A stretch of 64,000 nucleotides of DNA from Endomychus coccineus (lineage: Eukaryota > Arthropoda > Insecta > Coleoptera > Endomychidae): assembly GCA_958510875.1 (NCBI GenBank), contig OY294067.1:278523242-278587241 (forward strand), in the 5' to 3' direction. The position numbers were made by a program, and so were the translations under genes. The notes under the pieces were generated by a model. The model worked only from the letters and a program-made list of their open reading frames with translations, was not told the origin of the DNA and did no database searches. This document shows positions 44,301-56,188 of the stretch, piece after piece (position 1 is the stretch's first letter; every line of letters starts with the position of its first letter).

Positions 44301-46091
44301 TCAATTATGTTATCAATTTTCCCAATTAACGGTGCATTAGATTAGCTTTATATAGAAGTCATCTGCAAATTGAATAATGCGTGTACCGAATGGAATATTT
44401 TAGTCCTTTTATCCATCCCAACTAAAAACTTTCGACAGTAGGCTGTGGAGCGAAAACTATTGGTTTATGTTGTTAGTGGAAGTGCTGGATTATACAAAAT
44501 TTACGAGAATATAACGCATATTTTTTCCAAAGTATGTAATCGCAATTTTTTTTGTTTTGGAGAAATTGTTTATTATGAAAGGCTGGTACACCAAGGAGAT
44601 CAACTCAAATATATATTTTGGCAAGGTATAATAGGAACAAATCATAGGTACAGTTAAGTTATTCATAATTTCTGTAATTTCACAACAACAAAATTCTATA
44701 AGTTTCATAATCTCAGGAAACAAAAATATGTTTCTATTTGTGTATGTGCGTTGGTATGTATATACGTAAAACGCTACAACCCAAACAGTTAAATGAAAAA
44801 CGTATGTTTACAAATGTGATGTAGTGATTGCTTGTTGAAGTAGATTTAAAAAATGTATACCCTGAAAGTTATTTCATAAATTTTTGTCAAATTTAGGCTA
44901 AACTGTTGTATTCTATACTTAGATCATCTTGTATCTAAAGCTTGAATGAACCCAATAATGTCTTTGTGTAGTGTGAAAATATCTCATAACTTTTTTCAAA
45001 CGTGGGGATTAACCGAACTTACAGTATTATGAACTGTACGATTTTCAATAATATATTAAAAATACTATCGAAACATAGAATCTACTAATCTTTCCTAACA
45101 TAGAAAATAAATTCTACAATACACACTTTATGTTGCCGATAATTTGAATCGGCTGTACTCAAGCCGATATCGATACAGGCGATACCTAAACAAATAAATA
45201 AATAAATTACATAAACTTATAAAAATAAATGTGACTTCTGAAAGCAGAGTAACTATTAGTTATTTGTTAGTTGAATTCATGAAAGCAATTTGACACATTT
45301 AAAAAAATGTTATTTTCATAATTTTTATTCGTAGTAAATTCAAATGTATGAAAATCTGCTAATGTTTCTCTTACTTTTAAGTTTTCTTTGTATATGCATG
45401 AAACCAATTAAAATATTTCTTTTATAATTTTTCAGGGAAATACTATTCTAAGAAACTCTATTACTTCATCTAGGGAAAGATAATGAAATCAAGATAATAA
45501 TGAAGATCATGAGATAAATAATTTATTTCATTACATTTTACACAAATGCGGAGAGTATCTTTATAATGTGAAACAATTATATAAAAATCAAAAAGAGTAA
45601 CATTGCCAACACATTTCTAGTTTCTCTTGTAAAAAATACAATCCGTCTGGCTCGCTCTCGCAAGACTCTTTTGCACCGCTGATTTAAACTCATCTGTATT
45701 TTTTGTATCATTCATGAATTTATTGTATGTAGTAATTCAATATCCGTATAGTAGCCAGGAAGGCAGGAATAATTTGGAGTTCCTATATTATAACGTTATG
45801 CTATACATTATCAAAACCTGTTTCAAACAAAGCTTCAAGCTTATAGAGTCATCAATAAATTCGTTTCTTTATGAATTTGTTAAAACCAAAATTTGTTGAG
45901 TTACGTTACCACGAATTACGAATTTTCAAGATGGTATGCTATGCAAAATATTTATTTCAAATGGCAAAGGTGTAGATGTTTTGACTCATCTGTTATTGCA
46001 CGAGTATTATGATATTTGCATGAGATTAACTTAGATCATTAAGTAAATATCTAAGCTGGTAATACAAGCTAACCCCAATAACAGTTCTCAG
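41346..46091. other. Long stretch without a recognised gene
   Basis: Open frames at 42850..43101 and 43181..43474 have mixed composition and no motif. 43800..44170 is less AT-rich and holds many CG dinucleotides, but no product could be named. Near 45190 there is an (AAAT)n run. Confidence 0.35.
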
Positions 46092-46612
46092 TACGATGGA
46101 TCGAAATGCGCTTTTTGCATCCGATTCCTTAATGCTTTTACTCCATTTTGTCTACTTTTTAAATCTTATACAAATGAGAAACTGCATTTCTGCATCGAAA
46201 AAACGCATTTTTTCATGTGCCACCCTGGCCTCCAGGTATATTGTGGAATTTTTTCAATATCAGAATCGTATTCAGCGACCTCGAAAACCCTCGTGTAAAC
46301 ATTTTGGCTCAATTTCCAAGCAAATTTCGAGAAAGCCTCGTGGATGACCCTCACAACCAGGACTTCCTGGTCCCCAGGTACATTATATGGTTTTTCTGAC
46401 ATCATATTCGTGTTCAGCGACCCCAAAAACCCCCAACTAACAAATTTGGGTCGATTTCCACAATGTATTACCGAATAATGAATTATTTTAATTAGCTTCA
46501 AAAATTGCACATGAAAAAATAAATTTTTTCGATGCACAAATACAGTTTCTCATTTGATTGCATCAAGGAATGGGATGCAAAAAAACGCATCTCGATCCAT
46601 CTTACTGCACAG
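46092..46612. mobile_element. Inverted-repeat MITE, about 520 bp
   Basis: The left arm (46092..46228) and the complement of the right arm (46488..46612) share GATGGATCGA-ATGCG, TTTTGCATCC-ATTCCTT, AATGAGAAACTG and TTTTTTCATGTGC. The centre holds two ~150-bp related blocks (each with TATTCGT(G)TTCAGCGACC). The right half recurs at 17390..17680. Confidence 0.65.
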
Positions 46613-47284
46613 GTTTTCGGAGCTTTGTCCTATTTTTGTGTTAATTTTCCTCGACTTTAGTCCCATATCAAGAATTTATAATGCGCATATCTCACTTACT
46701 ACACATTTTCCAGCAACAAAGAATTGAGATTATTCCGAGGCTTATTCTAGGCTGTTATGCTATTCCATTATGATTAATATTATAACATTATGCGTTTGTA
46801 GTATTAATTATTATATCATTACATGTTCTAAAGAAAGGTAGACTTTGGATAATTCAGAATAATCATAAATTAATAAATATAGGCACAGTAATATTTTACT
46901 TGATAATCATGTAGATTTTAATCCTTTAGTTGTAAACAACCTGTATTCTTGTAATCAATAAGCCAGCCCTTCCTTGTTCATTAGCATTCCACAGTCATAC
47001 CTCATATAATATTGTTGACTGGTAAACCTTTTGAAATTGATTTGTATAATTCGAAGAAATATAAATGTTATTATCGTGTTAATCATCATCTATAATTATC
47101 AATAATAATATAAATGTTATTCATTCCAATTTTTTATGTATAGGCATTATTATATTATGCATCCAGTCTACATATAATTTAAAAAAAAATAGATAGTGGA
47201 AGTCGTTACTTGATATCGGGGTGAAATAAAATACTTATTCCTTGGGTTTTGATAATCTATATAATAAATAGCAAATATGTGACG
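46613..47284. other. No gene seen
   Basis: AT-rich, no feature beyond the repeat flank shared with 17660. Confidence 0.35.
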
Positions 47285-47505
47285 TACCACTGTGGAATGT
47301 AATAGATATAATATAATTTTGTTTACACAAACACCCTTTTTCCGCTTAAAATTAAACATTTTTCAACTTGTCATTGTCAACGAGATATGTAACTAGCAGT
47401 TTACATTACGTGTTTGATAATGACTCATCGCAGTTGAAAAATGCTTCAAATAAGTTACAATTTAACTGGAAAAAGGGTGTTAGTGTTAACTAACTTAGAT
47501 ATATT
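47285..47505. mobile_element. Small MITE family, copy B
   Basis: GTACCACTGTGGAATGTAAT, TTTGTTTACACAAACACCCT and, inverted at the right, AAAGGGTGTTAGTGTTAACT. Same family as 34805 and 59595. Confidence 0.5.
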
Positions 47506-47847
47506 GCAAAGACGTTACTGTACTACCGCCTATCGAACCAGTTTCAAATTTCAAATATGAAAGAATCGAGGAAGAGCTTACTTATTTATATCTATTACTT
47601 GATAAAGATAGTGCACTACCCAATTAGGGTTTCTAATAATTGCAACCAGTTGAGTAGACCCAGATTATGAGTCATAGTCTTAAAAATAGTTATACTTATT
47701 TTCACCTAGAGCACAAGATAAACTGGGACTTGTTGTCGAAGAATAACAGCCATAAAAAGATGATAAAACAATAGTTTTTGAAAAAATTAAACTATCCAAC
47801 GATAATGAAATCAATTCAATTTCAAAATTTTCCTTCTTTGATTCCAG

Positions 47848-48026
47848 AATGGTCCTAGAACCAAAGTTCGTGGATTATGGAAGCATCCATCCAACTGCAG
47901 ACGTGCCTCAGCTCCAACAGCACAACTCTTTACATGCCTTACTAAGCCCACGCTCATCAGTCCTCTCACTACCTCCTCTAGACGAACCGGAATCTTCGAA
48001 TACTTCAAACGGAAAAATGACCCAAG
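47848..48026 (+). CDS. SMS-family exon 2: cytosolic N-terminus
   Basis: Acceptor TTCCAG, donor GTTAGT. Starts one base before a Met codon. Polar and Pro/Ser-rich text (SIHPTADVPQLQQHNS, SPRSSVLSLPPLDEPE), no domain. Confidence 0.85.
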
Positions 48027-51000
48027 GTTAGTAAAATTTTGTACACAGAAATGAATGAATGGTCTTCTACGCATCGGCTTCTTTATCTAGCATAGAATAT
48101 ATAAGAAACTGAAGAGAACATACATTTTTCTTTGAAATTAAAACATGGCACCAACTGTCATTTTCATTGAATTGTCTCATCACAGTTTTAACCGTAGAAT
48201 TTTATTTCTCATATTGGCAGTTTCTGATTTATTCTTTGCGATGTAAGATGTAGAAACGAAGTTTTCAATGTGCTAGGAACCTCATTGTCCCGAACATGGT
48301 ACAATGAGGTTTACTTACGATTCATTAAAATACCGAGCACTGCCAATAATAACGGTTTTTTCTTGTACAGGTGATTTATACCAAAGGCAACCTTTATTAC
48401 CGAACGCCAGTAAAGGGGACCACTGGGGCCATGGAACACGAAACTCTACCGCCACCGAATATTGCATCGACGAGGATGAAGACGATATCCTACAGAAATC
48501 TGGCGAGAGCAATGGAATCATCAAAATTAATATGCCTCCACCCGTTCGGGAAGAACCTCGGTTTCCTCAAGAACGATTGAAAACTCTAATAGGTACAATG
48601 GTACACTTATTGGTGTCGATTCATTCATTAAATCTGATTCGTTTCAGCTGCGATAGTGTTATTTTTTGGTTTTACGTCAACTTTAGTGTCTCTATCATTA
48701 GTGCACGAACGTGAACCAGACAGAAACAAAGTAGATCCTCTGCCCGATGTGTTCCTAGACAATGTACCTGCATTCGACTGGGCTTTAGATGTCTCAGAAT
48801 ATATAATAATTTTCTGTGTGAATTCGTGCATTGTGAGCATGATATTTCAAAAGCACAGGTGAGTGACTATATTTTAAAATGTTTTAGTTAACTTTGGCAA
48901 TGAAAAGAACCTTTAATTTCATGAAAAAACGTAGGTTTCCTTTGTAAAGTTTTTAAAATGTTTAATGTTGAGGTTTCTTCAGGCTAGGTTGTGATAACGA
49001 GCTCCTCCCTGGTTTACCTTGTTTACTTGAGGTTATCAATTTATTTATTTTAACAAATTCATTCTTATATGCGTCGTCCTGCACATCTTATGTTATGGTT
49101 ACGTAAATAGATTGTAGTTTCGAAGGAAAAGACAGGGTAAAAAACCTTTGTTTAAAGTTTAAACCATAGCAAGTGATCCATTTGCCGTTTCGAATTGATC
49201 ATAAAAGTATATCTTAACTACCAATATACTGTAAAGCACTTGTTTTCTTTAGAACCATTTCTGTTAACTTCGTAATTTATGATTCCTAGCCTAACGTGAG
49301 AAGTCAACTTTCATCCATGGAACCTAATAATATAATATAACTCCTATAATAAAAAGCAATACCATTCATGTTATTGACGTTTAAAATCAAAAGTCCTGAT
49401 GGAATAGGTTATTTGAAGAACTGTTTGAAGCAAATAAATATTTGAAATAATTGGAATTTTTGTTGTAAATAGTGCTTTTACAGAATGCTGCATTAAAACC
49501 ATACTATTTAAACAAAACGGGGGATTCCATGGTAAAAGTGGATATTAGAAAGGATCCCATTCATCAAAAATATTGATGAACGCTAGATAGTCTAGATCGA
49601 TCAGTACCATTACAAACTATAGTTCCGGGCACCTGTTTCTTTCTCTCGAGCTCATCAGCGGAATGGGAAAGTTTTCAATGTTACCAAACGGTTATTCCGT
49701 TTCCCCAGTAACAGAAAGCTAGAGAGATGTTTCACTAAGAAATGAAATCCAAGCAATGTACGTACACCATTGACTGGTTGATTTATCGAGCTGTACAAAA
49801 GTTACGGTGAATGCTACCTAGCTACCTGTATGCTGTGGGGATCTATTAGTTTAATGTTACTGATCGATTTAGACTAAATATATCTTATATCTGGCAAGGG
49901 ATATTCAAAATTTAAAAGTTGAAAGAACTATTAAGGTAATACCTTTCAAAATCTGTTGACAATGAAATTTTTATCAATGCATTTGCGATATTACTTCACC
50001 TTGATATTAGTTTACCATAAGAACGATAAGAATAGTTTTTATCATGGTAAATATTCAGTGTTTATTGATCTGATTTATTAATATCTTTCAAAATCTGTTG
50101 ACATTGAAATTTTTATCAATGTAGTAGTTTACCATCAAAACGATAAGAATAGTTTTTATCATTGTAAATATTCAGTGTTTATTGATCTGATTATACCTAG
50201 ACTTTACAATGTAAATAAAATGCAAAATTCAACAGCTTCCGGTTCGAGGTAGGCATTATTTCTTCATTTCTACCATTGACTCCAGAAATGTTGCAAATAC
50301 AATTGCAATTTTTTCCGATTGCTTGTATTTTTTATATAATAGCCGTTTTCTTTTAACTTTCAGATTCATTGTGTTCAGACGACTGTTTCTAATAATGTCG
50401 TTACTGTACGCCTACAGAGCAATCACAATGTATGTGACAGTGTTACCTCTTATAAGTAAAACTTACCACTGTTCACCCAAAAATAATGGAACCGTCACTG
50501 CACTCATCATTGCGCAACGAGTAGTCAAATTGATGTCCGGATTTGGGCTTGCTGTCAATGGTAAACATGTCTATTGTGGAGACTTCATTTATAGTGGACA
50601 TACAGTTATTTTAGTAATTAGTTATCTCTTCATAGCCGAATGTAAGTATGAAATTATAATCTATTTTTTATACCTGACAGCATCAAATCTAGAATAGTAT
50701 ATAAACCTTGAGCGTTTTTCTTCCAGATACGCCTAAAAAATTGTACCCGTTACATTGGCTGTACTGGGTGTTGGGTGTAATAGGAGTACTTATGTTGGAA
50801 TTATCTCATGGTCATTATAGTATAGATGTTATAATAGCGTATTATATAACAACGAGGCTGTTCTGGACCTATCACACGTTAGCTAACAATCCTAATTTGA
50901 AGGTTAGTACACTTTTTGTTTTAATCATATTCTTCTAATTTTTACCAAATACTCGTATAACAGTCTAGGAGCTAGAGCTGTATGGTGGGCCTGAATGAAT

Positions 51001-53824
51001 ACACCTTAGCACTACTGTATATTGGTGGAGAAAGGTTCAATGTACAATAGCTCTCACAGGCCGAATCGTGTATTGTCAGGGGTTTCCAAGCTATTGCCAC
51101 CTCAAATTTGGGGCATTTTCATTGCACGAACCCTTTTTCGGGGTTGTTGTATTGAAAAGCATGTAATTCTTAAACATTTGCCAATGTTTTTTATTGAGGC
51201 AATTTTTTGAAGCTGGCCAGTTATTTTAGTAGGCTGAATGGATTGCATGAACACAGTTTCTAACCTGGTGGAACATGTTTGTTATTATTGCCAGTTGTTG
51301 AAAAAACACATGCCAAGGGTCTTTATCGTATTTCCGAATGATTGGCCATTATTTTGGCCAAAAATTAACTTTTTTACCACTTCACGAATAAAACGGGTGC
51401 ACCGTGTCAAATACGTTAATTTGGTGTCAAAGAATAACCAATATGGGTGCCAACCAACATTGGCTTGTTTCCCAATATAACCCCTCCCTCAACCCCGAAA
51501 AACTCCCCCCCACCCCCCCAACAAAAAAAACAGTGGTAGCAGTCGGAGTCTGAATAATTGCGTAATTTATCAAATCAAATTTGTTAATATCATAATTACT
51601 GATTTTCGACGTTGAGGGAGGGGTTGTATTGGGAAAAAACATTGGCACTCATATTGGTTATTCTTTGACTGAGATTAAACAAACTACCAATGTAGGGGGA
51701 TTTATATCTGCGCTTACAGCCGAGCGGCCCTGGGCGCACTTCGCGCCTACAGAGTGACTTCTAGGCTTGTCTTGGAGTGCAGGAAAATTCTGAATTAGCT
51801 GAATTAGCTAGAAGGAACAAACTCCAGCGCTAGTGTCGGTACCTGCCCACTCTGGCTTGAAGGGAAACGAAGTGACCGATGAACTAGCCAAACGGGGTTA
51901 CTTGAGTGCCCTTGGCCCCGATTCAACGATCGGAATTTCATCGACCACCGGACTCCACGTCCTCAAGGAGCTACTGGATAGTCGGTGGCTCTCGGTCTGG
52001 CGGACATTAGGGAGCTCTCGCCTAAACTCTCGAAACCCTACTCTCTATAAGCAGGGGAGGCCTAAAACTGGTGACAGGACACTGTCATCTGAATAAACAT
52101 CTACACACAATGGGCATTGTTGAAGACCCAGCTTGTGGTAGATGTGGAGAGGCGGATGAGAATGTCCAGCACTGGCTTCTCTTAGGCTACAACACCTCGA
52201 CAGCACACATATGCTGCTTGAAGTCATAAGAGGTATCAGTCCATGCAAAAGTTTGGCCTTCGGCGCTGCCTTAGGCCTGCTAAGCGGTCTAAACTTGTCC
52301 GCCCCAGTTTTGATTGAAGTTATGGTATCTCGGACTGTGAATGCAGTAGTTGACAGCATTATCGCGCAATGGGTGCATTTCAAGCAAAAATCCGTAGTTT
52401 GATTGTTGCTTGTTGTCCGTTATTTCATCATGAGAGATTCCAGATAGGCGGACTAGACGAGCTCAAACTAGTCACCCCTTCATTGTCAAACTCGAGACCT
52501 GCCGAACTTCTTCATACCAGACATCATTTTTCGGTCGAATAGCGAAGTGGTGAAACTCTTTGCCTAGTGAGGTATTTCCTTATGCCTATAACCTCTAAAC
52601 CTTCAAGAATAATTCATATCTCCTCTCGCAACATTTCACAGCTGCCTCCCACTATGTTCTATCGTGTAGTAAAACTGTAGAAAAAAAAATTCTGCAATCG
52701 GCAACACATTTCTAGTTACCTTCATAATGTGTTATGAGGTTGTGACATAGAATGCAAAGAATTCAAAACGTCCTCTTGAAAGTATCATAATCCACCAAAC
52801 AGCGATAAAATAATATTACGAACGAATTATTCGCCTACGCCATCGGGGTTTTAGTGGCTCAACTAAATGATGCGAAAACCACATTCTACTGTCTATATTC
52901 CATAATCAACTTCTAATTAGTTCTGAATTAGGGTTCTTGTTATTTCAGGAACAATGAAATGAAACCTTTAAATATTCCATCTCCGTTTATATTTCTTGAT
53001 GGAGAAATTATAACTTCATGTAAATGAGAATCTATATAGGATAATGGGATAATATTAGGTCAACGAGGAGTGTGAATTTTAGTAGGTCATTGGAACTGAA
53101 GGAATTCTGAAGCCTGACAAAGTTCAAAATTAAAAGTAGTCATTTTTCAAGTAATCCGAGATGAAATCTGATGTAGCAGTAAATCACTTTATTCAAAAAG
53201 AAACGGATTTTGTTGGAATTCCCCAGAGGGAGAATAGTTTGAACAATTGATTGAACATCTCTCCTTGGTAATCAAAAAATCATTCATTAAAGAATATTTT
53301 TTTGAAAGAATTAAGAACGAGATTAAACATGTCAAGTTGATGCATCAAAATTGAAAGGGTAATCTCGTTTCAATGATTATACTCTTTGCAGACCAATTCT
53401 GAAGAGTATATTGCATGGACTTAAGCTATTTCTAAAACGTTGAATAGTGCTACAGCAAAAATTCCTTCACTATTATATTTTTCATAGAATTTTAAGCATC
53501 TTAAACAGAATTTATTACCATGATGGCTATCGACGATACATGTTGTAGAATTTGAAATATAATATGAACAACTCGACATCTTCTAGTGTGTAAGATTTTA
53601 GCATAAAAGTTTTTTATATCATTTTATTAAGGTGCTTGATGGTTAAATGCTGAATGAGTTTGTTTTTTTTTCAGCAATTTGCTCCAACTAATTTGTTAGG
53701 ACGTGAATGGTGGTTTTGGTTTTTCCTTTATTTCGAAGGTAACGTAGGAGGTGCCGTACCAAGACAATTTGATTGGCCACTACCCTGGCCAAGAAGGTTT
53801 CACTCTAAAAGCCGGGATAGTTAG
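47848..53824 (+). CDS. Sphingomyelin synthase family enzyme, exons 2-7
   Basis: Exons 47848..48026, 48371..48592, 48648..48858, 50364..50641, 50727..50902 and 53675..53824 all have GT-AG borders and join in phase. With exon 1 (23257..23366) the protein is 441 residues. The family transfers phosphocholine (SMS1/2) or phosphoethanolamine (SMS-related) from a glycerophospholipid to ceramide, giving sphingomyelin or its ethanolamine analogue plus diacylglycerol, in Golgi, plasma membrane or ER. It shows six-helix-like hydrophobic segments, YRAITMYVTVLP, CSPK, CGDFIYSGHTV (H320) and HGHYSIDVIIAYYITTRLFW (H363, D367). The 43-residue spacing between the histidines equals that in human SMS1. No SAM domain is visible at the N-terminus, so it resembles SMS2 in layout. 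Head-group specificity cannot be read from this. Confidence 0.93.
48371..48592 (+). CDS. SMS-family exon 3: acidic linker to first membrane segment
   Basis: Acceptor TGTACAG, donor GTACAA. Contains CIDEDEDDI and ends with RFPQERLKTLI, matching the family's segment just before TM1. Confidence 0.88.
48648..48858 (+). CDS. SMS-family exon 4: TM1, first loop, TM2
   Basis: AAIVLFFGFTSTLVSLSL (TM1), VHEREPDR, then PLPDVFLDNVPAFDWAL, the family's conserved first lumenal loop, and YIIIFCVNSCIVSMIF (TM2). Donor GTGAGT. Confidence 0.92.
48859..49942. other. SMS-family intron 4, left part
   Basis: No feature recognised. Confidence 0.4.
49943..50203. repeat. Tandem duplication, two units, in an intron
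   Basis: Units start at 49943 and 50085 with CTTTCAAAATCTGTTGACA and share TTTTTATCATGGTAAATATT / TTTTTATCATTGTAAATATT and GTTTATTGATCTGATT. The second unit lacks about 25 bases. Confidence 0.8.
50364..50641 (+). CDS. SMS-family exon 5: core with first catalytic histidine
   Basis: Acceptor CTTTCAG. RRLFLIMSLLYAYRAITM, YVTVLPL, YHCSPK, then CGDFIYSGHTVILVISYLF. H320 is the first triad member. Donor GTAAGT. Confidence 0.94.
50727..50902 (+). CDS. SMS-family exon 6: second histidine and aspartate
   Basis: Acceptor CTTCCAG. YPLHWLYWVLGVIGVLML, then SHGHYSIDVIIAYYITTR (H363, D367) and LFWTYHTLANNPNLK. Ends on a codon boundary; donor GTTAGT. Confidence 0.94.
50903..51423. other. SMS-family intron 6, left part
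   Basis: No gene. The GC-richer stretch 50980..51130 belongs to no repeat identified here. Confidence 0.35.
51424..51670. mobile_element. Inverted-repeat MITE, about 246 bp
   Basis: Left GTCAAAGAATAACCAATATG, then CCCCTCCCTCAAC. The right end is the complement of the same words at 51608..51670. The centre has a C-rich run and an A-run. No target duplication could be fixed. Confidence 0.7.
51715..52420 (+). pseudogene. LINE remnant: RNase H and zinc knuckle
   Basis: AALGALRAYRVTSRLVLECR, then (frameshift) VPAHSGLKGNEVTDELAKRG, the RNase H box with its aspartate, GPDSTIGISS, and (frameshift) GHCHLNKHLHTMGIVEDPAC, GRCGEADENVQH, the C-x2-C...H knuckle of I/R1-group LINEs. The final Cys is replaced (QHWLLLGYN). 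At least two frameshifts. It is the same type as 3208..3855, though not obviously the same family. Confidence 0.8.
52700..53003. repeat. ~300-bp repeat, copy 1
   Basis: From TCTAGTTACCTTCATAATGT to CCGTTTATATTTCTTGATG. Near-identical at 55200..55495, where it is inside a MITE. Confidence 0.75.
53375..53540 (+). repeat. Partial copy of the tRNA-Glu-containing repeat body
   Basis: GAAGAGTATATTGCATGGAC, CAAAAATTCCTTCACTATTA and TTTTTCATAGAATTTTAA match 19502..19600. The tRNA-like part is absent. Confidence 0.5.
53675..53824 (+). CDS. SMS-family exon 7: C-terminus
   Basis: Acceptor TTTTTTCAG. GREWWFWFFLYFEGNVGGAV, PRQFDWPLPWPRRF, then a short basic tail and TAG at 53822. The family has W-W-x-x-x-FxYFExNVxGxVPRxxxWPxPWP at this place. 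This intron (50903..53674) holds a MITE, a LINE remnant and two repeats. Confidence 0.93.
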   Translation, partial: QFAPTNLLGREWWFWFFLYFEGNVGGAVPRQFDWPLPWPRRFHSKSRDS

Positions 53825-55027
53825 TGTAGTGTGAAAAGTGACTTCAAAACGAATAGTTTTAACTATTATTACATGTGATATAAAATAATGTGTAGCGCCT
53901 TATATATATAACCTATAAAAGTCTTGCTCTTTTTATATATTTATGTATATATTAAAATATGCCGCTAAAGTTTGCTGGTGAGTATATAATATTATATGAA
54001 TGTATGTATTTTAGTGTTTCCTACAAATGATATTTTATATAAATTTTTTATTAATATGTACTCAACAGTTGGACAGAACTTCCAAAAGTAGACAAATTTA
54101 CGTTAGTTTCCATTTTTTTTTCGAAAAGAATTGTTTCATGTAGTTGCTAAAGTCTGGTGGAATTTATGATCTGAAATATTATCAGCTCTAATATTGAGGA
54201 ATATGGAGTTGCTGAAATTTTGCGCTGAAAAATATTTCTACGGTAAGAACATTCACTTTAATTTTTGCAGGATTATTTTGAATAATCTAAAAAGCCATTA
54301 ATTATTACAAAAATAATTTTAATGTATCAAATGTAAATAAATTAGTTTTCCGATTTTACCGATCGTTAATTCAATCCAGTGACAATTCTTAGATATTTGA
54401 TTCGTGATCTAGATCTTAATTATTTTGAAATGATAACAGGATAACCTTAAAACGATTACACAGCTCTATCGCGTTAATTCGTCGTCGATCACTTCAACAC
54501 TAATCGTTTTGCCCATATGTTTTACCATTTCCAACACTTTCGAGATTAGAAAGTTATTTTTTTAATTTGGATAAAACTAACCGTCATACCGAGTGATTTT
54601 TTTTCTATTAAATGATGTTGCATGCAAACGCGCTGGATGTTACGAGAAGCTGTGTTTATTTAAATGTAAAATTATTATTAGAAAATCTGCCTATTTTCAA
54701 TCTTCTGTTTATTCAGGCACCTCATAAAATTCAGAAAGATAATGGGAAAACTTTAAAAAAGTAATTACCAATGTTAGGAAAGACGCGAATGAAATTCAAA
54801 TTTATAATTTAAATAAAAATTAATTTATTGTTTTTCTTTTTGAAATAAACATTGCGATTGTCCAGTCTTGAAGATTCGTCATTTCAGAATAGTAAAAGAT
54901 TAAATCATTTTCTCTGCAAAATTCAGAATCTAATTTGCAAATGTAATTTGTTGGTCAAGATTTCAAAAAATGTTAGTTGTATTTGTTCCTTTCACATTTG
55001 CATATTTATATTAAGGATTTGATAACT
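53825..55027. other. Presumed 3' UTR and downstream DNA
   Basis: Follows the TAG of the sphingomyelin-synthase-type gene. AATAAA occurs at about 54342 and again near 54815 and 54845; which one is used is unknown. No coding sequence. Confidence 0.35.
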
Positions 55028-55150
55028 TATATATAAAAATTCTCGGGAAATAGGTCACATTAACACTTTGTTTTATATTTTCGTCTTTACGTACCATCTG
55101 ATGATGGTCGTATTAATGTGACCTAATTCCCGAGAATTTTTATATACTAT
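55028..55150. repeat. Penelope tail fold-back
   Basis: TATATAAAAATTCTCGGGAA and AGGTCACATTAA at the left are inverted at the right (TTAATGTGACC, TTCCCGAGAATTTTTATATA). The centre keeps CTGATGATGGTCGT on plus but lacks GACC and GAAA, so the hammerhead is deleted. The tail resumes at 55980 (ATAATTCATACTGGGTCAAG) after the MITE. Confidence 0.6.
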
Positions 55151-55151
55151 A

Positions 55152-55977
55152 CAGGCTGTCTCAGGTTTTAGTAGCAGAACTTCAACAGTCGATGTTACAG
55201 ACACATTTCTAGTTACCTTCATAATGTGTTATGAGGTTGTGACATAGAATGCAAAGAAATTAAAAAATCCTCTTGGAAGCATCATACTCTACCACACGGC
55301 GATAAAATAATGTGAATTATTCGCTTGCGCCATCTGGGTTTTAGTGGCTCAACTAAATGATGCGAAAACCACATTCTGCTGCCTATATTCCATAATCAAC
55401 TTCTAATTAGTTCTGAATTAGGGTTCTTGTTATTTCAGGAATAATGAAATGAAACCTTTGAAGATTCCATCTCCGTTTATATTTCTTGATGATCAATTGT
55501 TTGGTTTTGTTACTTGTTCTCACGTTTGAATAAATTTTGTTTAATTAGTAAGAATTGACCATGTTTTTCAACATAAAAGTTGATTTTTCTCGAAAACGGT
55601 CAGTTATAGAGCTTATGACCATGAGTATCTTTTTTGTGTAGAAAACATTAGCGGTTCGAATGGTTGTCTCAAAACTGTACTTTTTCCAGTGGCGTAGAAG
55701 TTGGGGAGAAAAACACCAATTACCTATCCAAAATCTTCACCAATTATGACGAAAAAAAAAATTTTCATCGCACGGAACATAGCTTACTATGAGTAGAAAT
55801 TGCTTGCAAAAGCTGTTTTCTGTACGATAAACGGTTCCCGAGATATTCGCAAAAAACGAATTTTTCTTTTCAATTTCAAAATTAAGCGTCTGTGCGTATA
55901 TGTTAATAGGAACTTTTTTCTCAAAATCAAATTTTCTAGACTGTTGAAGTTCTGCTACTAAAACCTGGGACATCCTG
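55152..55977. mobile_element. TA-flanked MITE carrying the ~300-bp repeat
   Basis: It begins CAGGCTGTCTCAGGTTTTAG at 55152 and ends with the complement (CTAAAACCTGGGACATCCTG), with TA on each side (55150..55151, 55978..55979). The inverted ends share ~38 bp including TAGCAGAACTTCAACAG. The interior 55200..55495 equals 52700..53003. No transposase. It is inserted in the Penelope tail. Confidence 0.8.
55200..55495. repeat. ~300-bp repeat, copy 2, inside a MITE
   Basis: Same as 52700..53003 with few changes (for example CGATAAAATAATGTGAATTA here versus a longer form there). Confidence 0.75.
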
Positions 55978-56009
55978 TATAATTCATACTGGGTCAAGAA
56001 TCTTTATTA

Positions 56010-56188
56010 GGATTTGATAACTGTATACCATGATCTTCTCTGTTAACATTTTGAAAATAGTGACCAAGTTTAGAATTAACTGCATCCTTGGCATTGTCGG
56101 ACCCATTTTCAGAGAAACTTCCTTCTATTTTATCTGATGCTTAAATATGAAGAATGTGCGTATATTATTCCCCAAAATGTTGTAATGG
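56010..56188. other. No feature
   Basis: Short spacer between the Penelope tail and the mariner-type element; nothing seen. Confidence 0.3.

Noticed and set aside
50323..50697. 124-residue ORF as an independent gene
   Set aside because: It is exon 5 of the sphingomyelin-synthase-type gene with intron read-through at both ends.
55028..55150. Hammerhead motif at the Penelope fold-back
   Set aside because: CTGATGA is present, but the second half of helix II and the GAAA box are deleted.
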